Shown: one piece after another, positions 1-7,920 of the stretch
Layout of the letters: every line of letters begins with the position of its first letter
How positions within the stretch are numbered: position 1 is the first letter of the stretch
NCBI RefSeq assembly: GCF_014640555.1
Contig: NZ_BMHE01000011.1
Coordinates: 1-64,000, forward strand
Reading direction: 5' to 3'
DNA length: 64,000 nt
DNA from: Paenibacillus marchantiophytorum
Lineage (GTDB): Bacteria; Bacillota; Bacilli; Paenibacillales; NBRC-103111
The notes under the pieces: generated by a model
What the model saw: only the letters and a program-made list of their open reading frames with translations
What the model was told of the DNA's origin: nothing
Databases searched by the model: none
Made by a program: the position numbers and the translations under genes

Positions 1-445
1 TCGGTTTCTTTGGTACTATGCAGCTATCCGACTCCCTGCGCACCGTTTGGCATTCTCCTTTTTGATCAGTTGTTTGCCATACTCTCATGTGTTTTCCTAA
101 CGAGTACTCCTTCATGAAAGAGTCGCAGGGTCTCCCAGGTTCCCGTGTAACCATTGTGTAGCATGCCTGGCTCTATGACCCCGGGGAAGCTTGATTGCGC
201 TAACCACTTTTTTTTTTTTTCTTTCGCTAAATCAAGTGTTGCCTTCCAGTGTACGCAAACTGTCGGCCTTCCCATTGCAACTATTTTCGAGGCTCCATCA
301 CTTTCAGGCCTACTACCTAACTGTCTACGCTTAGCACCCGACATTACTGGCGGCAGCCCAAGACTCGTTATTGGTGGCATGGCTTTTGCCTTTCCAAGCA
401 GGAGTTCCACCTGCTAAATTACACGACTTTACCGCGGTCGCTCAC
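1..445 (-). mobile_element. Group II intron, 5' ribozyme part (runs off the window)
   Basis: Read on the minus strand, the segment begins GTGAGCGACC at 445 and continues with group-II-like stretches such as AATAACGAGTCTTGG, and near the left edge AGGGAGTCGGATAG followed by CATAGTACC, the text that usually lies just before the intron-encoded reverse transcriptase. Domains I to III and the start of domain IV would therefore be here, with the maturase gene and domains V-VI beyond base 1. The flank at 446 onward is a copy of the dispersed repeat seen three more times in this window, which places the 5' splice junction at 445/446. A run of twelve A residues (minus strand, near 210) is odd for a folded ribozyme and may be slippage. 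No folding was done, so the class is not assigned. The short ORFs inside are not real genes. Confidence 0.7.
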
Positions 446-550
446 GTACTGCAGTTCCCTCAACCTCTGGATAATGACACATTTGGCTAGAATAGCGCAC
501 CGTAGTTCCCTCCCTCGACGCGAGGAAGCTGGAGTAACTCCGCGTTCACA
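446..550. repeat. Dispersed intergenic repeat A, copy 1 (interrupted)
   Basis: Contains two direct copies of the core AGCGnACTGTAGTTCCCT (first half at 446-460, second at about 494-512) and the tail GAGTAACTCCGCGTTCAC. The same order, core, about 30 nt, core, tail, recurs at 31.2 kb and 45.6 kb. The expected left part, TAGC before GTACTGCAG, is missing because the group II intron begins there. Confidence 0.8.
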
Positions 551-561
551 CGAAAACGCAC

Positions 562-591
562 AAAAGGACCTGGCCAGCGGGCTAGGTCCTT
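562..591 (-). terminator. Rho-independent terminator of the GntR/SBP hybrid gene
   Basis: AAGGACCT (564-571) pairs with AGGTCCTT (584-591). On the minus strand the hairpin is followed by TTTT. It lies about 20 nt beyond the stop codon at 612. Confidence 0.75.
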
Positions 592-611
592 CTATTGCCT
601 TGCGATCCAAG

Positions 612-1994
612 TTAGACGTACATCGAATCCTTCAACTGACGGCAAACACTTTCGAAATCATCAAGTCTTGCCCAGTACAGCTTGAACATATGCCGCATCG
701 CTTCCAATTCTTTAAATGTCACATTCATGTCTGAATAGAAGCTGAACGTTGGAATAATGTCCCGGTACATCATGTAGTGGGACGGTCTGGACAATATCTC
801 TTTCCCAGTAGACTCAGCAACGGTTTTGAAGCTTGGGATGCTGAGCGTCGTCTTGCGAAGATGCATTTGCGCTTCTGACGAAGCCAGAAAATCCACCAAA
901 GTTTTGGCTGCATCTTTATTTTTGCTCAACTTATGAATCGCCAATCCAATAATTAACAACTGCGTCTTCGCCTCTTTGGAGTAAGGCAGCGGAGCAATAT
1001 CATAGGCGAATTCGGCATTGCGCAAATGGTTCAAACTGTAATAGCTGGTTACGATCATCGAAGCCTTCTGCTGCAAGAAAAATCGTTCAGCATCCGAATC
1101 GTTTTCTGACATATAGACCGTTTCCGGGTTCATGTCTTCAAATAATTGGTAGCTGATCTGCATCGCTTCCTTGAAATTCTCATTATCCAGCTTCAGCTTC
1201 CCTTGCGCATCTCTTTCAAAAACGACGCGGTTTTGCAGCAAGAACAGCGGCCAGCGATTAATGGACTGCAAATGAAACAGGATGCCAATCCGATCCTGCT
1301 TCTGTCTGATGGCTGCAGCCGCTTTTTGCACGTCCGACCACTTCCAACTGCTGTCCGGCTCAGGCCAATTCGCTTCTTGAAAATGATCTTTGTTGTAACA
1401 GAGCACGATCGGCGAAAAAATCATCGGCTGCACATACAAATGATTGTCTTCTGCGAACGGCTCCAGCAGAAATGGATATGTACTATCTCGGCGCTCCATC
1501 GGTTCCAGAATATCCCCGACGGCCCCTTCCCCGCGAATAGACTCATAATTGTAGGTATTCATCGTGATCAGATCGATTCCGTCCCTCTGCAGCGCCTCTT
1601 TCACATTCTGGCTAAAATACGATTGGGACAGCGGAATCATCTGCACATCCACATGCGGGTGCCGATGTTTGAACATCTCGACCAACTGCAATAAGTTGGC
1701 TTCCAGCGTTAAGCTGGGGTAATATCCGAATTTCAAAGTAACCCTTTCGCTTAAACCAGGTCCAACGACACGCGTGCCGATACGCGGCACCTTCTCGATC
1801 ATCTTCTGATCAAGCAAGGTGTCCAACCCTTTGCGAATGGAATTTTTGCTAAGTTGAAACTGCTCAGCCAGCATTAATTCAGATGCCAGATACTCGCCAG
1901 GCTTGAGATTCCCCGTTACGATATCTGTACGAAGTGAGGTGACCATCTCTTCCAAGCGGTTTCGGAAGGTTGATCGTTTAGGTTTGCCCGCCAT
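612..1994 (-). CDS. GntR-type DNA-binding domain fused to a solute-binding-protein domain
   Basis: A 460-residue protein. Residues 1-75 look like a GntR winged helix (LKPGEYLASELMLAEQF, then LSKNSIRKGLDTLLD). From about residue 85 to the end it resembles a family 1 extracellular solute-binding protein of sugar ABC transporters (GIDLITMNTYNYESIRG, PMIFSPIVLCYNKDHF, FLASSEAQMHLRK). There is no signal peptide or lipobox, so it should stay in the cytoplasm and act as a repressor or activator whose effector pocket is borrowed from a periplasmic-type binding protein, as LacI regulators do with another fold. It stands alone, with a terminator behind it and a palindromic operator-like site at 2053-2066 overlapping its own promoter, which suggests autoregulation or CcpA control. 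The ligand is unknown; an oligosaccharide is likely from the family. Confidence 0.8.
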   Translation of the reverse strand: MAGKPKRSTFRNRLEEMVTSLRTDIVTGNLKPGEYLASELMLAEQFQLSKNSIRKGLDTLLDQKMIEKVPRIGTRVVGPGLSERVTLKFGYYPSLTLEANLLQLVEMFKHRHPHVDVQMIPLSQSYFSQNVKEALQRDGIDLITMNTYNYESIRGEGAVGDILEPMERRDSTYPFLLEPFAEDNHLYVQPMIFSPIVLCYNKDHFQEANWPEPDSSWKWSDVQKAAAAIRQKQDRIGILFHLQSINRWPLFLLQNRVVFERDAQGKLKLDNENFKEAMQISYQLFEDMNPETVYMSENDSDAERFFLQQKASMIVTSYYSLNHLRNAEFAYDIAPLPYSKEAKTQLLIIGLAIHKLSKNKDAAKTLVDFLASSEAQMHLRKTTLSIPSFKTVAESTGKEILSRPSHYMMYRDIIPTFSFYSDMNVTFKELEAMRHMFKLYWARLDDFESVCRQLKDSMYV

Positions 1995-2046
1995 TATATC
2001 CCAGAACCTCCGAGTAATTCAAAATATTGGTCTCTATCTGGGTTAT

Positions 2047-2066
2047 ATTATAGCGTAAACGTTTGC
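2047..2066 (-). promoter_or_regulatory. Promoter -10 and cre/LacI-like operator of the hybrid regulator
   Basis: Minus strand: GCAAACGTTTACGC (2053-2066) followed directly by TATAAT (2047-2052). The palindrome fits the CcpA cre pattern (TGWNANCGNTNWCA) with few mismatches. Bound protein here would block RNA polymerase. A convincing -35 box was not found. Confidence 0.5.
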
Positions 2067-2079
2067 AATTCACCACCAG

Positions 2080-2817
2080 TTAAATTTCAATAACAGTTCC
2101 TTGTATAAAGTGATCTCCAAGCAGCAATTTAATTAACTTCGTTGCCACATCCGCAGGAGAAGCCAGCATACCGCGATCTTTGACCATTTGAAAGATATCC
2201 GCTGATGCAAAAGTTTCCTTGTCCATATTCCTGGCTTCTGTCTGGAGAGCCGTATCGATCATACCTGGCCAAACGGACACCACTTTCACGGCATTTGCTC
2301 CATCTCCCTGTTCAGCTCCAACGCATTTGGAAAAGACGTCCAGCCCGGCTTTCGAGGCTGAATAAACGCTCATACCTGGAAGCAGGTTTTTGGCGGAGCT
2401 TGAGGAGATATTCAACACTCTTTTCTCTATTTGAAACGACTCAGATAAACGAATGAACAAGGATGTCAGCACGATCGGTGCAAGTAAATTTACGGTAAGA
2501 TTCTGTTTGAACTGCTCTGATCTCCCCTGCTCGATTCGGGATAGCGGCGAGACAACGGCTGCATTATTAATCAGGTAGATCCCTTCCACGTTCGATCTAT
2601 CTATCCGGCTGAAGGCTTGTTCCATTATCGTAGCAATCTGGTCAGTATCATTTAAATCAATTTCTAGGTAGTCTATTGGTGGAATTGCAGAAATAAGTGC
2701 CGTGTTCATCGTTCTCGTTCTGGACAGACAGATGAGATGGTGTTCGGGTTGAATAAGTTGTTCAGCAAGAGCTTCACCGAGGCCGCGAGAGGTGCCAGTA
2801 AGCAAAAAATATTTCAT
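2080..2817 (-). CDS. Short-chain dehydrogenase/reductase, benzil-reductase (YueD) type
   Basis: A 245-residue classical SDR. The Rossmann motif TGTSRGLGEALAEQL is at the N-terminus, NNAAVV near residue 85, the catalytic serines in NISSSSAK and the YxxxK pair in YSASKAG. The N-terminus and length resemble the Bacillus YueD/sepiapterin-reductase-like group, known for NADPH-dependent reduction of alpha-diketones. AAGGAG lies 9 nt before the ATG. It follows the carotenoid cluster after an 82-bp gap on the same strand, so it may be its last gene or an independent one; a role in pigment modification is only a possibility. No terminator was seen behind it. Confidence 0.8.
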   Translation of the reverse strand: MKYFLLTGTSRGLGEALAEQLIQPEHHLICLSRTRTMNTALISAIPPIDYLEIDLNDTDQIATIMEQAFSRIDRSNVEGIYLINNAAVVSPLSRIEQGRSEQFKQNLTVNLLAPIVLTSLFIRLSESFQIEKRVLNISSSSAKNLLPGMSVYSASKAGLDVFSKCVGAEQGDGANAVKVVSVWPGMIDTALQTEARNMDKETFASADIFQMVKDRGMLASPADVATKLIKLLLGDHFIQGTVIEI

Positions 2818-2899
2818 TCCATATCACTCCTTATAGCTAGTGACCAAATTCATCTTCGTTTCTTCTAGTTGAGGATTAATATGTCTCGATTTTATGACT

Positions 2900-4369
2900 T
2901 CATCGCGAAAGGATCGCTTCAGCAACGAGCTGACCCGATCGTGTGACCATTGGCGTTCCTCCACCTGGATGGGTCGTACCGCCGACAAACCATAACCCTT
3001 TCAAATTTGCTTGATTGGAGGGTCTAGCAAACGTTTGGCGGACAGAATTCGAAGAAATGCCATAAATCGCCCCCCGATAAGCTGAAGTTTGCATTTGCAA
3101 CTGGTCTGGAGTAAACGTATCTGAAACTTGAACATTTTGTGTAAATCCTGACAAACCATAGTACTCAAGTTTCCTCCAGAGCTGCCTCTGATACGTGTCG
3201 GCTTGTTCCTCCCATTTGATTTTTGGTGATGTCGATGGTGCATTGGCTAAAATGAAGAGATTGCTGCCTCCATCTGGCACCACCCCATTCTCCGAATATC
3301 CCGAATGACAAACATAAATGGCAGGATCTTGCGCTGCTTTCCCTTCTCCAAAAATGTCATAAAACTCACGCCCATAATGCTCAGGAAAGAAGACTGTATG
3401 ATGAAGCAACTTATCGAAGGTTTCCTTGCTCCCGACGAGGGAAACGAACCCTGACAGTGATGGCTCGTAAGCGGTGATTCGGTCATTTCTCATCGATGGG
3501 CGCTCTGATTCATTAATCAAATCTTGGCATATAGATAACACATCTCCGTTCGCTATAACGATGTCAGCCGCATAGTCTCCATCGCTCGAAACCACACCTG
3601 TGATGTGGCCATTGGCGGATGAAATCTTGTCAACCCTCACCGATGTACGAATCATTACACCCATCTCCATGGCCAACTGGCGGAATGCTTCTACGATACG
3701 ATAGGTACCACCTTGAACGCTATATACGCCGATTTGTAATTCTAAATGAGCAAGCATAGCGAAAATAGCAGGTGCATGGCTCGGAGCCGAACCTACATAA
3801 GTGGCGTAGCGTCCGAATAAGGCTAACGTATTGGGATGCCGGAAATAACGCCTCAATAAGCGATCCAATGTCAACCACGGTCGAATTCGCAAAAGTCCAC
3901 CTAACAGTTGCCAATCGGTTTTGTCCCGCCACGATAACAACAGCCGATTCATAAACAACCGATCAGCGCGCTGATACAGCTCAGCGGATTCTTTCATGAA
4001 AGCTCTCAAATGTTTCGCATCCGCAGGGCTAAACACGGCAATCTGAGCTTCCATTTTAGCCAAATCAGAGGATGTATCGACGGAGGTTCCATCATGAAAG
4101 TGATTCCGTGTACCCGGATCGACCGGATAGAATGTCACGTAATCCTCCATCCGTCGCCCGACATTTGTAAAGACCTGCTCGAAGACTTGTGGCATGGTTA
4201 TCGTACTAGGCCCTCGATCAAAGTGAAAGCCCCCGAGCACGACGCGCTGCAGCTTGCCTCCTAATGTTGGCTGCTGTTCCAGCACAGTTACTTGATAGCC
4301 TGCATGAGCTAGCCGGATCGCTGCAGACATGCCACCTAAACCGCCACCAATGACGATGACTTTCTTCAT
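2900..4369 (-). CDS. CrtP-type carotenoid oxidase/desaturase (paralogue 1)
   Basis: 489 residues, an FAD-dependent phytoene-desaturase-family enzyme. The N-terminal dinucleotide motif is VIGGGLGGMSAAIRLA, and the C-terminal FAD region reads GLWFVGGTTHPGGGTPMVT. It is closer to staphylococcal CrtP (4,4'-diaponeurosporene oxidase) than to CrtN: GPSTITMP near residue 60, HAPAIFAMLAHL, and RGAIYGISS near the end. It probably oxidises a terminal methyl of the C30 chain, or adds a double bond, at the membrane. The ATG at 4369 is preceded by AGGGAGG at 8 nt and overlaps the stop of the upstream glycosyltransferase (ATGA), so it is translationally coupled. It is one of four family members in this cluster, and the exact reaction cannot be read from sequence. 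Confidence 0.82.
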   Translation of the reverse strand: MKKVIVIGGGLGGMSAAIRLAHAGYQVTVLEQQPTLGGKLQRVVLGGFHFDRGPSTITMPQVFEQVFTNVGRRMEDYVTFYPVDPGTRNHFHDGTSVDTSSDLAKMEAQIAVFSPADAKHLRAFMKESAELYQRADRLFMNRLLLSWRDKTDWQLLGGLLRIRPWLTLDRLLRRYFRHPNTLALFGRYATYVGSAPSHAPAIFAMLAHLELQIGVYSVQGGTYRIVEAFRQLAMEMGVMIRTSVRVDKISSANGHITGVVSSDGDYAADIVIANGDVLSICQDLINESERPSMRNDRITAYEPSLSGFVSLVGSKETFDKLLHHTVFFPEHYGREFYDIFGEGKAAQDPAIYVCHSGYSENGVVPDGGSNLFILANAPSTSPKIKWEEQADTYQRQLWRKLEYYGLSGFTQNVQVSDTFTPDQLQMQTSAYRGAIYGISSNSVRQTFARPSNQANLKGLWFVGGTTHPGGGTPMVTRSGQLVAEAILSR

Positions 4370-5622
4370 GAGTAACGCCTCCCTTTCCACTCATATCCCT
4401 TGCCAGTAAAGCTTGCCAACCACGAAGCTAATGCAATGGCAGTCAGCAAGCATATGCTAGCTGGTAAGAAAAAGCTCAACCACCATGGCTGACCGCTTCC
4501 TCGATCAATGACCGCTTTTATGCATACGCCAATCAAATATCCTAGCAGGCTTGGTAAGAATATATTGGATTGCCAGGGCAGGGAAGATATTGCGATTTCT
4601 ACAGAGATACAGATGAGTAGCATCAAAGGTGGAAGGAGATAGAGAAGTCCATAAGTCGTTAACATAAAGGTTAGAATCAGACTATTTCGTCCTAAGCCTG
4701 CGAATATATTCTTCTTATATCCGTTCCATACACCTGCGTCATCTTGATACATCCGCATGGAGATATGGGGGCGAACATCGGCTAAGGTGACGGGGAGCCC
4801 GGCTTTTTTGACGGCGCTGGCTAGCTGCATATCATCGACAAGATGACTCTTGAAGCCGGCATGCCCGCCTGTCGCCCTGTAGCTTTCTGCGGCAATCAGC
4901 AGAAAAGCGCCGTGGGCGGCTACGAACTTGGGGTCTGCCGACTGCCGAACGAGTCGTATCGGCAGATGGCAGGCAATGGAGAAGCTCATCATCGGAACGA
5001 TGAGCTTCTCCATCCACGTGCCGGTTTCCTGCAAGGGGAAACCGGTCACGAGCCCTTGACCCTGCGCGAGCGCGGTGTCCAGAGCAGCGGCAAGCGCCGT
5101 TGGCGCGAGACGCGCATCGGCGTCGAGGAAGAGCCACCACTCGCCGCGCGCAGCTTCGGCGAGTTGGTGGCACGCGTGCGATTTGCCCAGCCAGCCGGGC
5201 GGCAAAGCCGCTCCTGGCAGAACGCGCACGCGAGGATCGCCAGCCGCCGCGTGGCGCGCGGCATCGGCCGTGCCGTCCGTGGAGCGATCGTCCAACACCA
5301 GCACCTCCAGGTGCGGGGACGGCTCCACCAACACCGATCGCAAGCACGCTGCGATGTTCATCGCTTCATCGCGTGCGGGAATAAGCACCGACAGCCGCGG
5401 CTTTATATTCATCATCTCCGCTGCTTCCTTTACTACTTCTATCTCTTCCCGCCGCTCTACTCCTGCGTCCTGCTCCATTGCCAAAATACTCGTCTCTTCC
5501 CCATCCAGCCAAGCTCTCCCACGCCCGTTTCCACCAAGTTGAGGCAGCTGCGTGAGGTTCCAAATAACGAATAATAGCTGCAGCAACAAGGCTACAGCTA
5601 CCGTCCAAAGAAAGATGTCCAT
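4366..5622 (-). CDS. Family 2 glycosyltransferase, carotenoid cluster (second GT)
   Basis: 418 residues. One N-terminal membrane helix is followed by a GT-A domain with LSVLIPARDEAMNIAACLRS, the DDRSTDGTAD motif, PPGWLGKSHACHQL, DADA, and HLVDDMQLASAVKKAG, then several C-terminal membrane helices. It belongs to the same broad family as CrtQ but lacks the CrtQ-specific SVQPYHI text, so it may glycosylate a different group, for example the hydroxyl made by the CruF-like enzyme encoded two genes upstream. The ATG at 5622 has GGGGTGG 4 nt upstream and is preferred to an in-frame TTG at 5643. The gene overlaps the acyltransferase in front and the CrtP-type gene behind. Bases about 4800-5400 are much more GC-rich than the surroundings. 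Confidence 0.78.
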   Translation of the reverse strand: MDIFLWTVAVALLLQLLFVIWNLTQLPQLGGNGRGRAWLDGEETSILAMEQDAGVERREEIEVVKEAAEMMNIKPRLSVLIPARDEAMNIAACLRSVLVEPSPHLEVLVLDDRSTDGTADAARHAAAGDPRVRVLPGAALPPGWLGKSHACHQLAEAARGEWWLFLDADARLAPTALAAALDTALAQGQGLVTGFPLQETGTWMEKLIVPMMSFSIACHLPIRLVRQSADPKFVAAHGAFLLIAAESYRATGGHAGFKSHLVDDMQLASAVKKAGLPVTLADVRPHISMRMYQDDAGVWNGYKKNIFAGLGRNSLILTFMLTTYGLLYLLPPLMLLICISVEIAISSLPWQSNIFLPSLLGYLIGVCIKAVIDRGSGQPWWLSFFLPASICLLTAIALASWLASFTGKGYEWKGRRYS

Positions 5623-6353
5623 TTTGCCACCCCGTTCTTCCAAGCATCGTACTTTTCATTCGTTGAACGCGTAGTTTGCAGGAGAGATCGTGCTCCGACT
5701 ATTGCACCGCCATTCGTTCTGATTACTAGGTTGCGATGATCATCTAATTGTTGCTCCAAACGGGCGCGGAGCATTGCATTCCTAAGTTTCCTGCTTTCTA
5801 GCAGCCAATCATGCTCAATCTGCATTCCAAATAGTAGACTGACTTCCGCCTTCTGATGAAGACCGAGGGAATAATAAGCGGTTACCGGCTGTACGATTGC
5901 TTCTGGGCAACGCTCTAACAAGTAGCCTATCCCATTTTGAAACTGAAGCGGTCGATGTTCCAGATGTTGGATATCTCCTTGCGGAAATAGCCACACGCTA
6001 TGCCCTTGCTTCAACAACTGTTCACTATAATGCAGAGATTCTATCACGCCCCGATATGAAGACTTGTCAATCGAAAAAGCTCCTATTTTTCGAAAAAAGC
6101 GATAGCGTGACATCTGCTTTTCATCCATCATCATGAAATGCTCGCGCTTGGAAGCACGAACAATAGCCTGATACACAATCAATCCATCCCACCATGAGCT
6201 GTGATTCATCATATAGAGCACTGGCCGTCCTGGAGGAGCCGGATCGATGTCACCGACCGTATCAATGGCGTGAAAATGGCGCTGCAACAAATAGCGTTCG
6301 TTATAGTGGCTAAACAGCCATTTAAACCATCTGCTTGTATCGGATGCGATCAA
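5598..6353 (-). CDS. PlsC-like acyltransferase of the carotenoid cluster
   Basis: 251 residues, lysophospholipid/1-acylglycerol-phosphate acyltransferase fold. The HxxxxD catalytic motif is visible as NHSSWWDG near residue 50, and the substrate-site block as FPQGDIQH near residue 124. Membrane-associated; it should move an acyl chain from acyl-CoA or acyl-ACP to a hydroxyl. In this operon the acceptor is probably a sugar on the carotenoid rather than glycerol phosphate (inference). The start is TTG at 6353, supported by AAGGAGG 8 nt upstream; the gene overlaps the hydratase gene by 32 bp. It is unrelated in sequence to CrtO, the other acyltransferase of the cluster. Confidence 0.78.
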   Translation of the reverse strand: MIASDTSRWFKWLFSHYNERYLLQRHFHAIDTVGDIDPAPPGRPVLYMMNHSSWWDGLIVYQAIVRASKREHFMMMDEKQMSRYRFFRKIGAFSIDKSSYRGVIESLHYSEQLLKQGHSVWLFPQGDIQHLEHRPLQFQNGIGYLLERCPEAIVQPVTAYYSLGLHQKAEVSLLFGMQIEHDWLLESRKLRNAMLRARLEQQLDDHRNLVIRTNGGAIVGARSLLQTTRSTNEKYDAWKNGVAKWTSFFGR

Positions 6354-7044
6354 CCCTTATCCCTCCTTGCGCCAGTAGAATGCCGGCAAATGCTATGATG
6401 AAAGGAATCCATAAGCCCTCTTTGGCACCCAGGAGCCCGAACATGAGCAGCATCGCTTGAACCAGCCGAGTGGATTCATACTGTATGTGCTTCGATGAAC
6501 GTTGCGTTGGGAATAAGAGTGAAATCAGCGCAGCTATGACAAACCAGCTGATGAAGTTAGTTGCCGGAATGCCATAGAAGTCCCCTGGCTCTGCCCATAC
6601 CCAAAATTGTCGTTCGAAAGCTACCGGATCCAGAACCATGTCAAAAATAACTGTCCATATCCCCGTTAATAGGGCACGGAGCCAGCGATTCGTCAACGTT
6701 AACATGTTAACGACAGCGATAAGGATGCCGATCCACGCACAGGGAATAGCGAGTGGAACATGACCTAACGAAACGCCAAGTACATGCGTATAGCTGTATT
6801 CTCCGAATGGCCAGCCTGTTCGAACCCCTACCTCTTCAATCACAAAGGTGATGGCGCCAATTATGATAATTCTCGCCCAACTTTCAATGCGCTTCTCGCC
6901 TAGCCTTGTTTCAAGGCTAGAGGCGTACAGGGCAAAGAATACGAGAAAAAGCCCATTCGAGAACGATAGCCAATTCGGAACACCAATTGTCAGCATCATC
7001 CCAAGCCCTATGAGATACCAAACGGTAAAAACAAGTCGAATCAT
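6322..7044 (-). CDS. cruF: CruF-like carotenoid hydratase (Caroten_synth family)
   Basis: 240 residues with about seven predicted membrane helices. Family text: IEEVGVRTGWPFGEYSYT, then DPVAFERQFWVW, then YGIPATNFISWF. This is the PF04240 family, whose members hydrate the 1,2 double bond of an acyclic carotenoid end to give a tertiary hydroxyl (CruF, bisanhydrobacterioruberin hydratase). It overlaps crtM by ATGA and is followed by an acyltransferase and a glycosyltransferase, which together would make an acyl-glycosyl ether end. Sequence alone cannot say which end of the C30 chain it uses. Confidence 0.8.
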   Translation of the reverse strand: MIRLVFTVWYLIGLGMMLTIGVPNWLSFSNGLFLVFFALYASSLETRLGEKRIESWARIIIIGAITFVIEEVGVRTGWPFGEYSYTHVLGVSLGHVPLAIPCAWIGILIAVVNMLTLTNRWLRALLTGIWTVIFDMVLDPVAFERQFWVWAEPGDFYGIPATNFISWFVIAALISLLFPTQRSSKHIQYESTRLVQAMLLMFGLLGAKEGLWIPFIIAFAGILLAQGGIRVDRIRYKQMV

Positions 7045-7916
7045 AGAGATACCGCAGATCTTTCATTAGCTTCGGAGATGAACATATATTTCTTCTTTAT
7101 ATCCGCATACAGTTTGACTTTGCGCAAAGAGCCCACTACAGCCCGCTTTGTAAATACTTTATAATCAGCCGTTTTTACCTCATCTAGAATGGCTGCGTAG
7201 AAGCTGGCGGCCAGCTCGACGGAAAAAGCGCTCTGTGGCGAGTACGTTTCAATGCCCTGCATCCCACGTACAAACCAACTGCGCGACAGCGTATCAAGCT
7301 CTTGAATGAGTTGACGAAAGCGTTCGTTAATTACACCATCTTGAAATTCTTGTTCGCTGTAACCATGACGAGCAAATAAATCAAGCGGCAAATAGCGCCG
7401 TCCACGTTTCTGATCTTCACCGACATCACGTACGATATTCACAATTTGCATCGCTTTGCCTAGCCAAATGCCAGCCTCAACGATTGCTTGATCTGGATGA
7501 TCATGCAGGACAGGCAGCAGCATTTCACCAACGGTACCTGCAACCAGATAGCAATAATCCTCTAGTTGAGCCATTGACTCATAATGGGTTAGGGTGTAAT
7601 CGCGTCGTTGCCCCTCCATTTGTTTGAGAAATGGCATTGGGGTCACTGGGAATGTCGCGAAAAGCCACCGTAAGGATGGCCAAATGAAATGTCCCTCCCC
7701 CTCTTCCAGGTGGGTAAACTTTGATTCTATCTCATCAATGGTAAATGGAGAGAGGTCTGGTTCATCCACCGCATCATCAATGATTCGGCAAAACGCATAA
7801 ATCACATAAACAGCTTCACGCCTTGGACTTGGTAAAGAACGAAAGGCACTGTAAAACGAAGACGAGCCCTTCTGAATCATGGCTTCACATTGGGATAAGC
7901 ACATTGCAAGTTCCAT
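7041..7916 (-). CDS. crtM: 4,4'-diapophytoene (dehydrosqualene) synthase CrtM
   Basis: 291 residues, squalene/phytoene synthase fold. Both Asp-rich motifs are intact: D47-D48-A-V-D51 and D164-V-G-E-D168 (in NIVRDVGED). VAGTVGEMLLPVL and the C-terminal LYADIKKKYMF match staphylococcal CrtM (287 residues). It joins two farnesyl diphosphates head to head and loses diphosphate, giving the colourless C30 precursor. AAAGGAG lies 7 nt before the ATG. Its stop overlaps cruF. No farnesyl diphosphate synthase is in the window, so the substrate must come from core isoprenoid metabolism. Confidence 0.9.
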   Translation of the reverse strand: MELAMCLSQCEAMIQKGSSSFYSAFRSLPSPRREAVYVIYAFCRIIDDAVDEPDLSPFTIDEIESKFTHLEEGEGHFIWPSLRWLFATFPVTPMPFLKQMEGQRRDYTLTHYESMAQLEDYCYLVAGTVGEMLLPVLHDHPDQAIVEAGIWLGKAMQIVNIVRDVGEDQKRGRRYLPLDLFARHGYSEQEFQDGVINERFRQLIQELDTLSRSWFVRGMQGIETYSPQSAFSVELAASFYAAILDEVKTADYKVFTKRAVVGSLRKVKLYADIKKKYMFISEANERSAVSL

Positions 7917-7920
7917 CCCA

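Noticed and set aside
66-417. Open frames of 114 and 87 residues on opposite strands
   Set aside because: They lie inside the group II intron RNA region, have no ribosome site and no recognisable domain.
4832-5542. Long overlapping frames on both strands in the second glycosyltransferase gene
   Set aside because: They follow from the high GC content; the GT2 frame has all expected motifs and the others have none.
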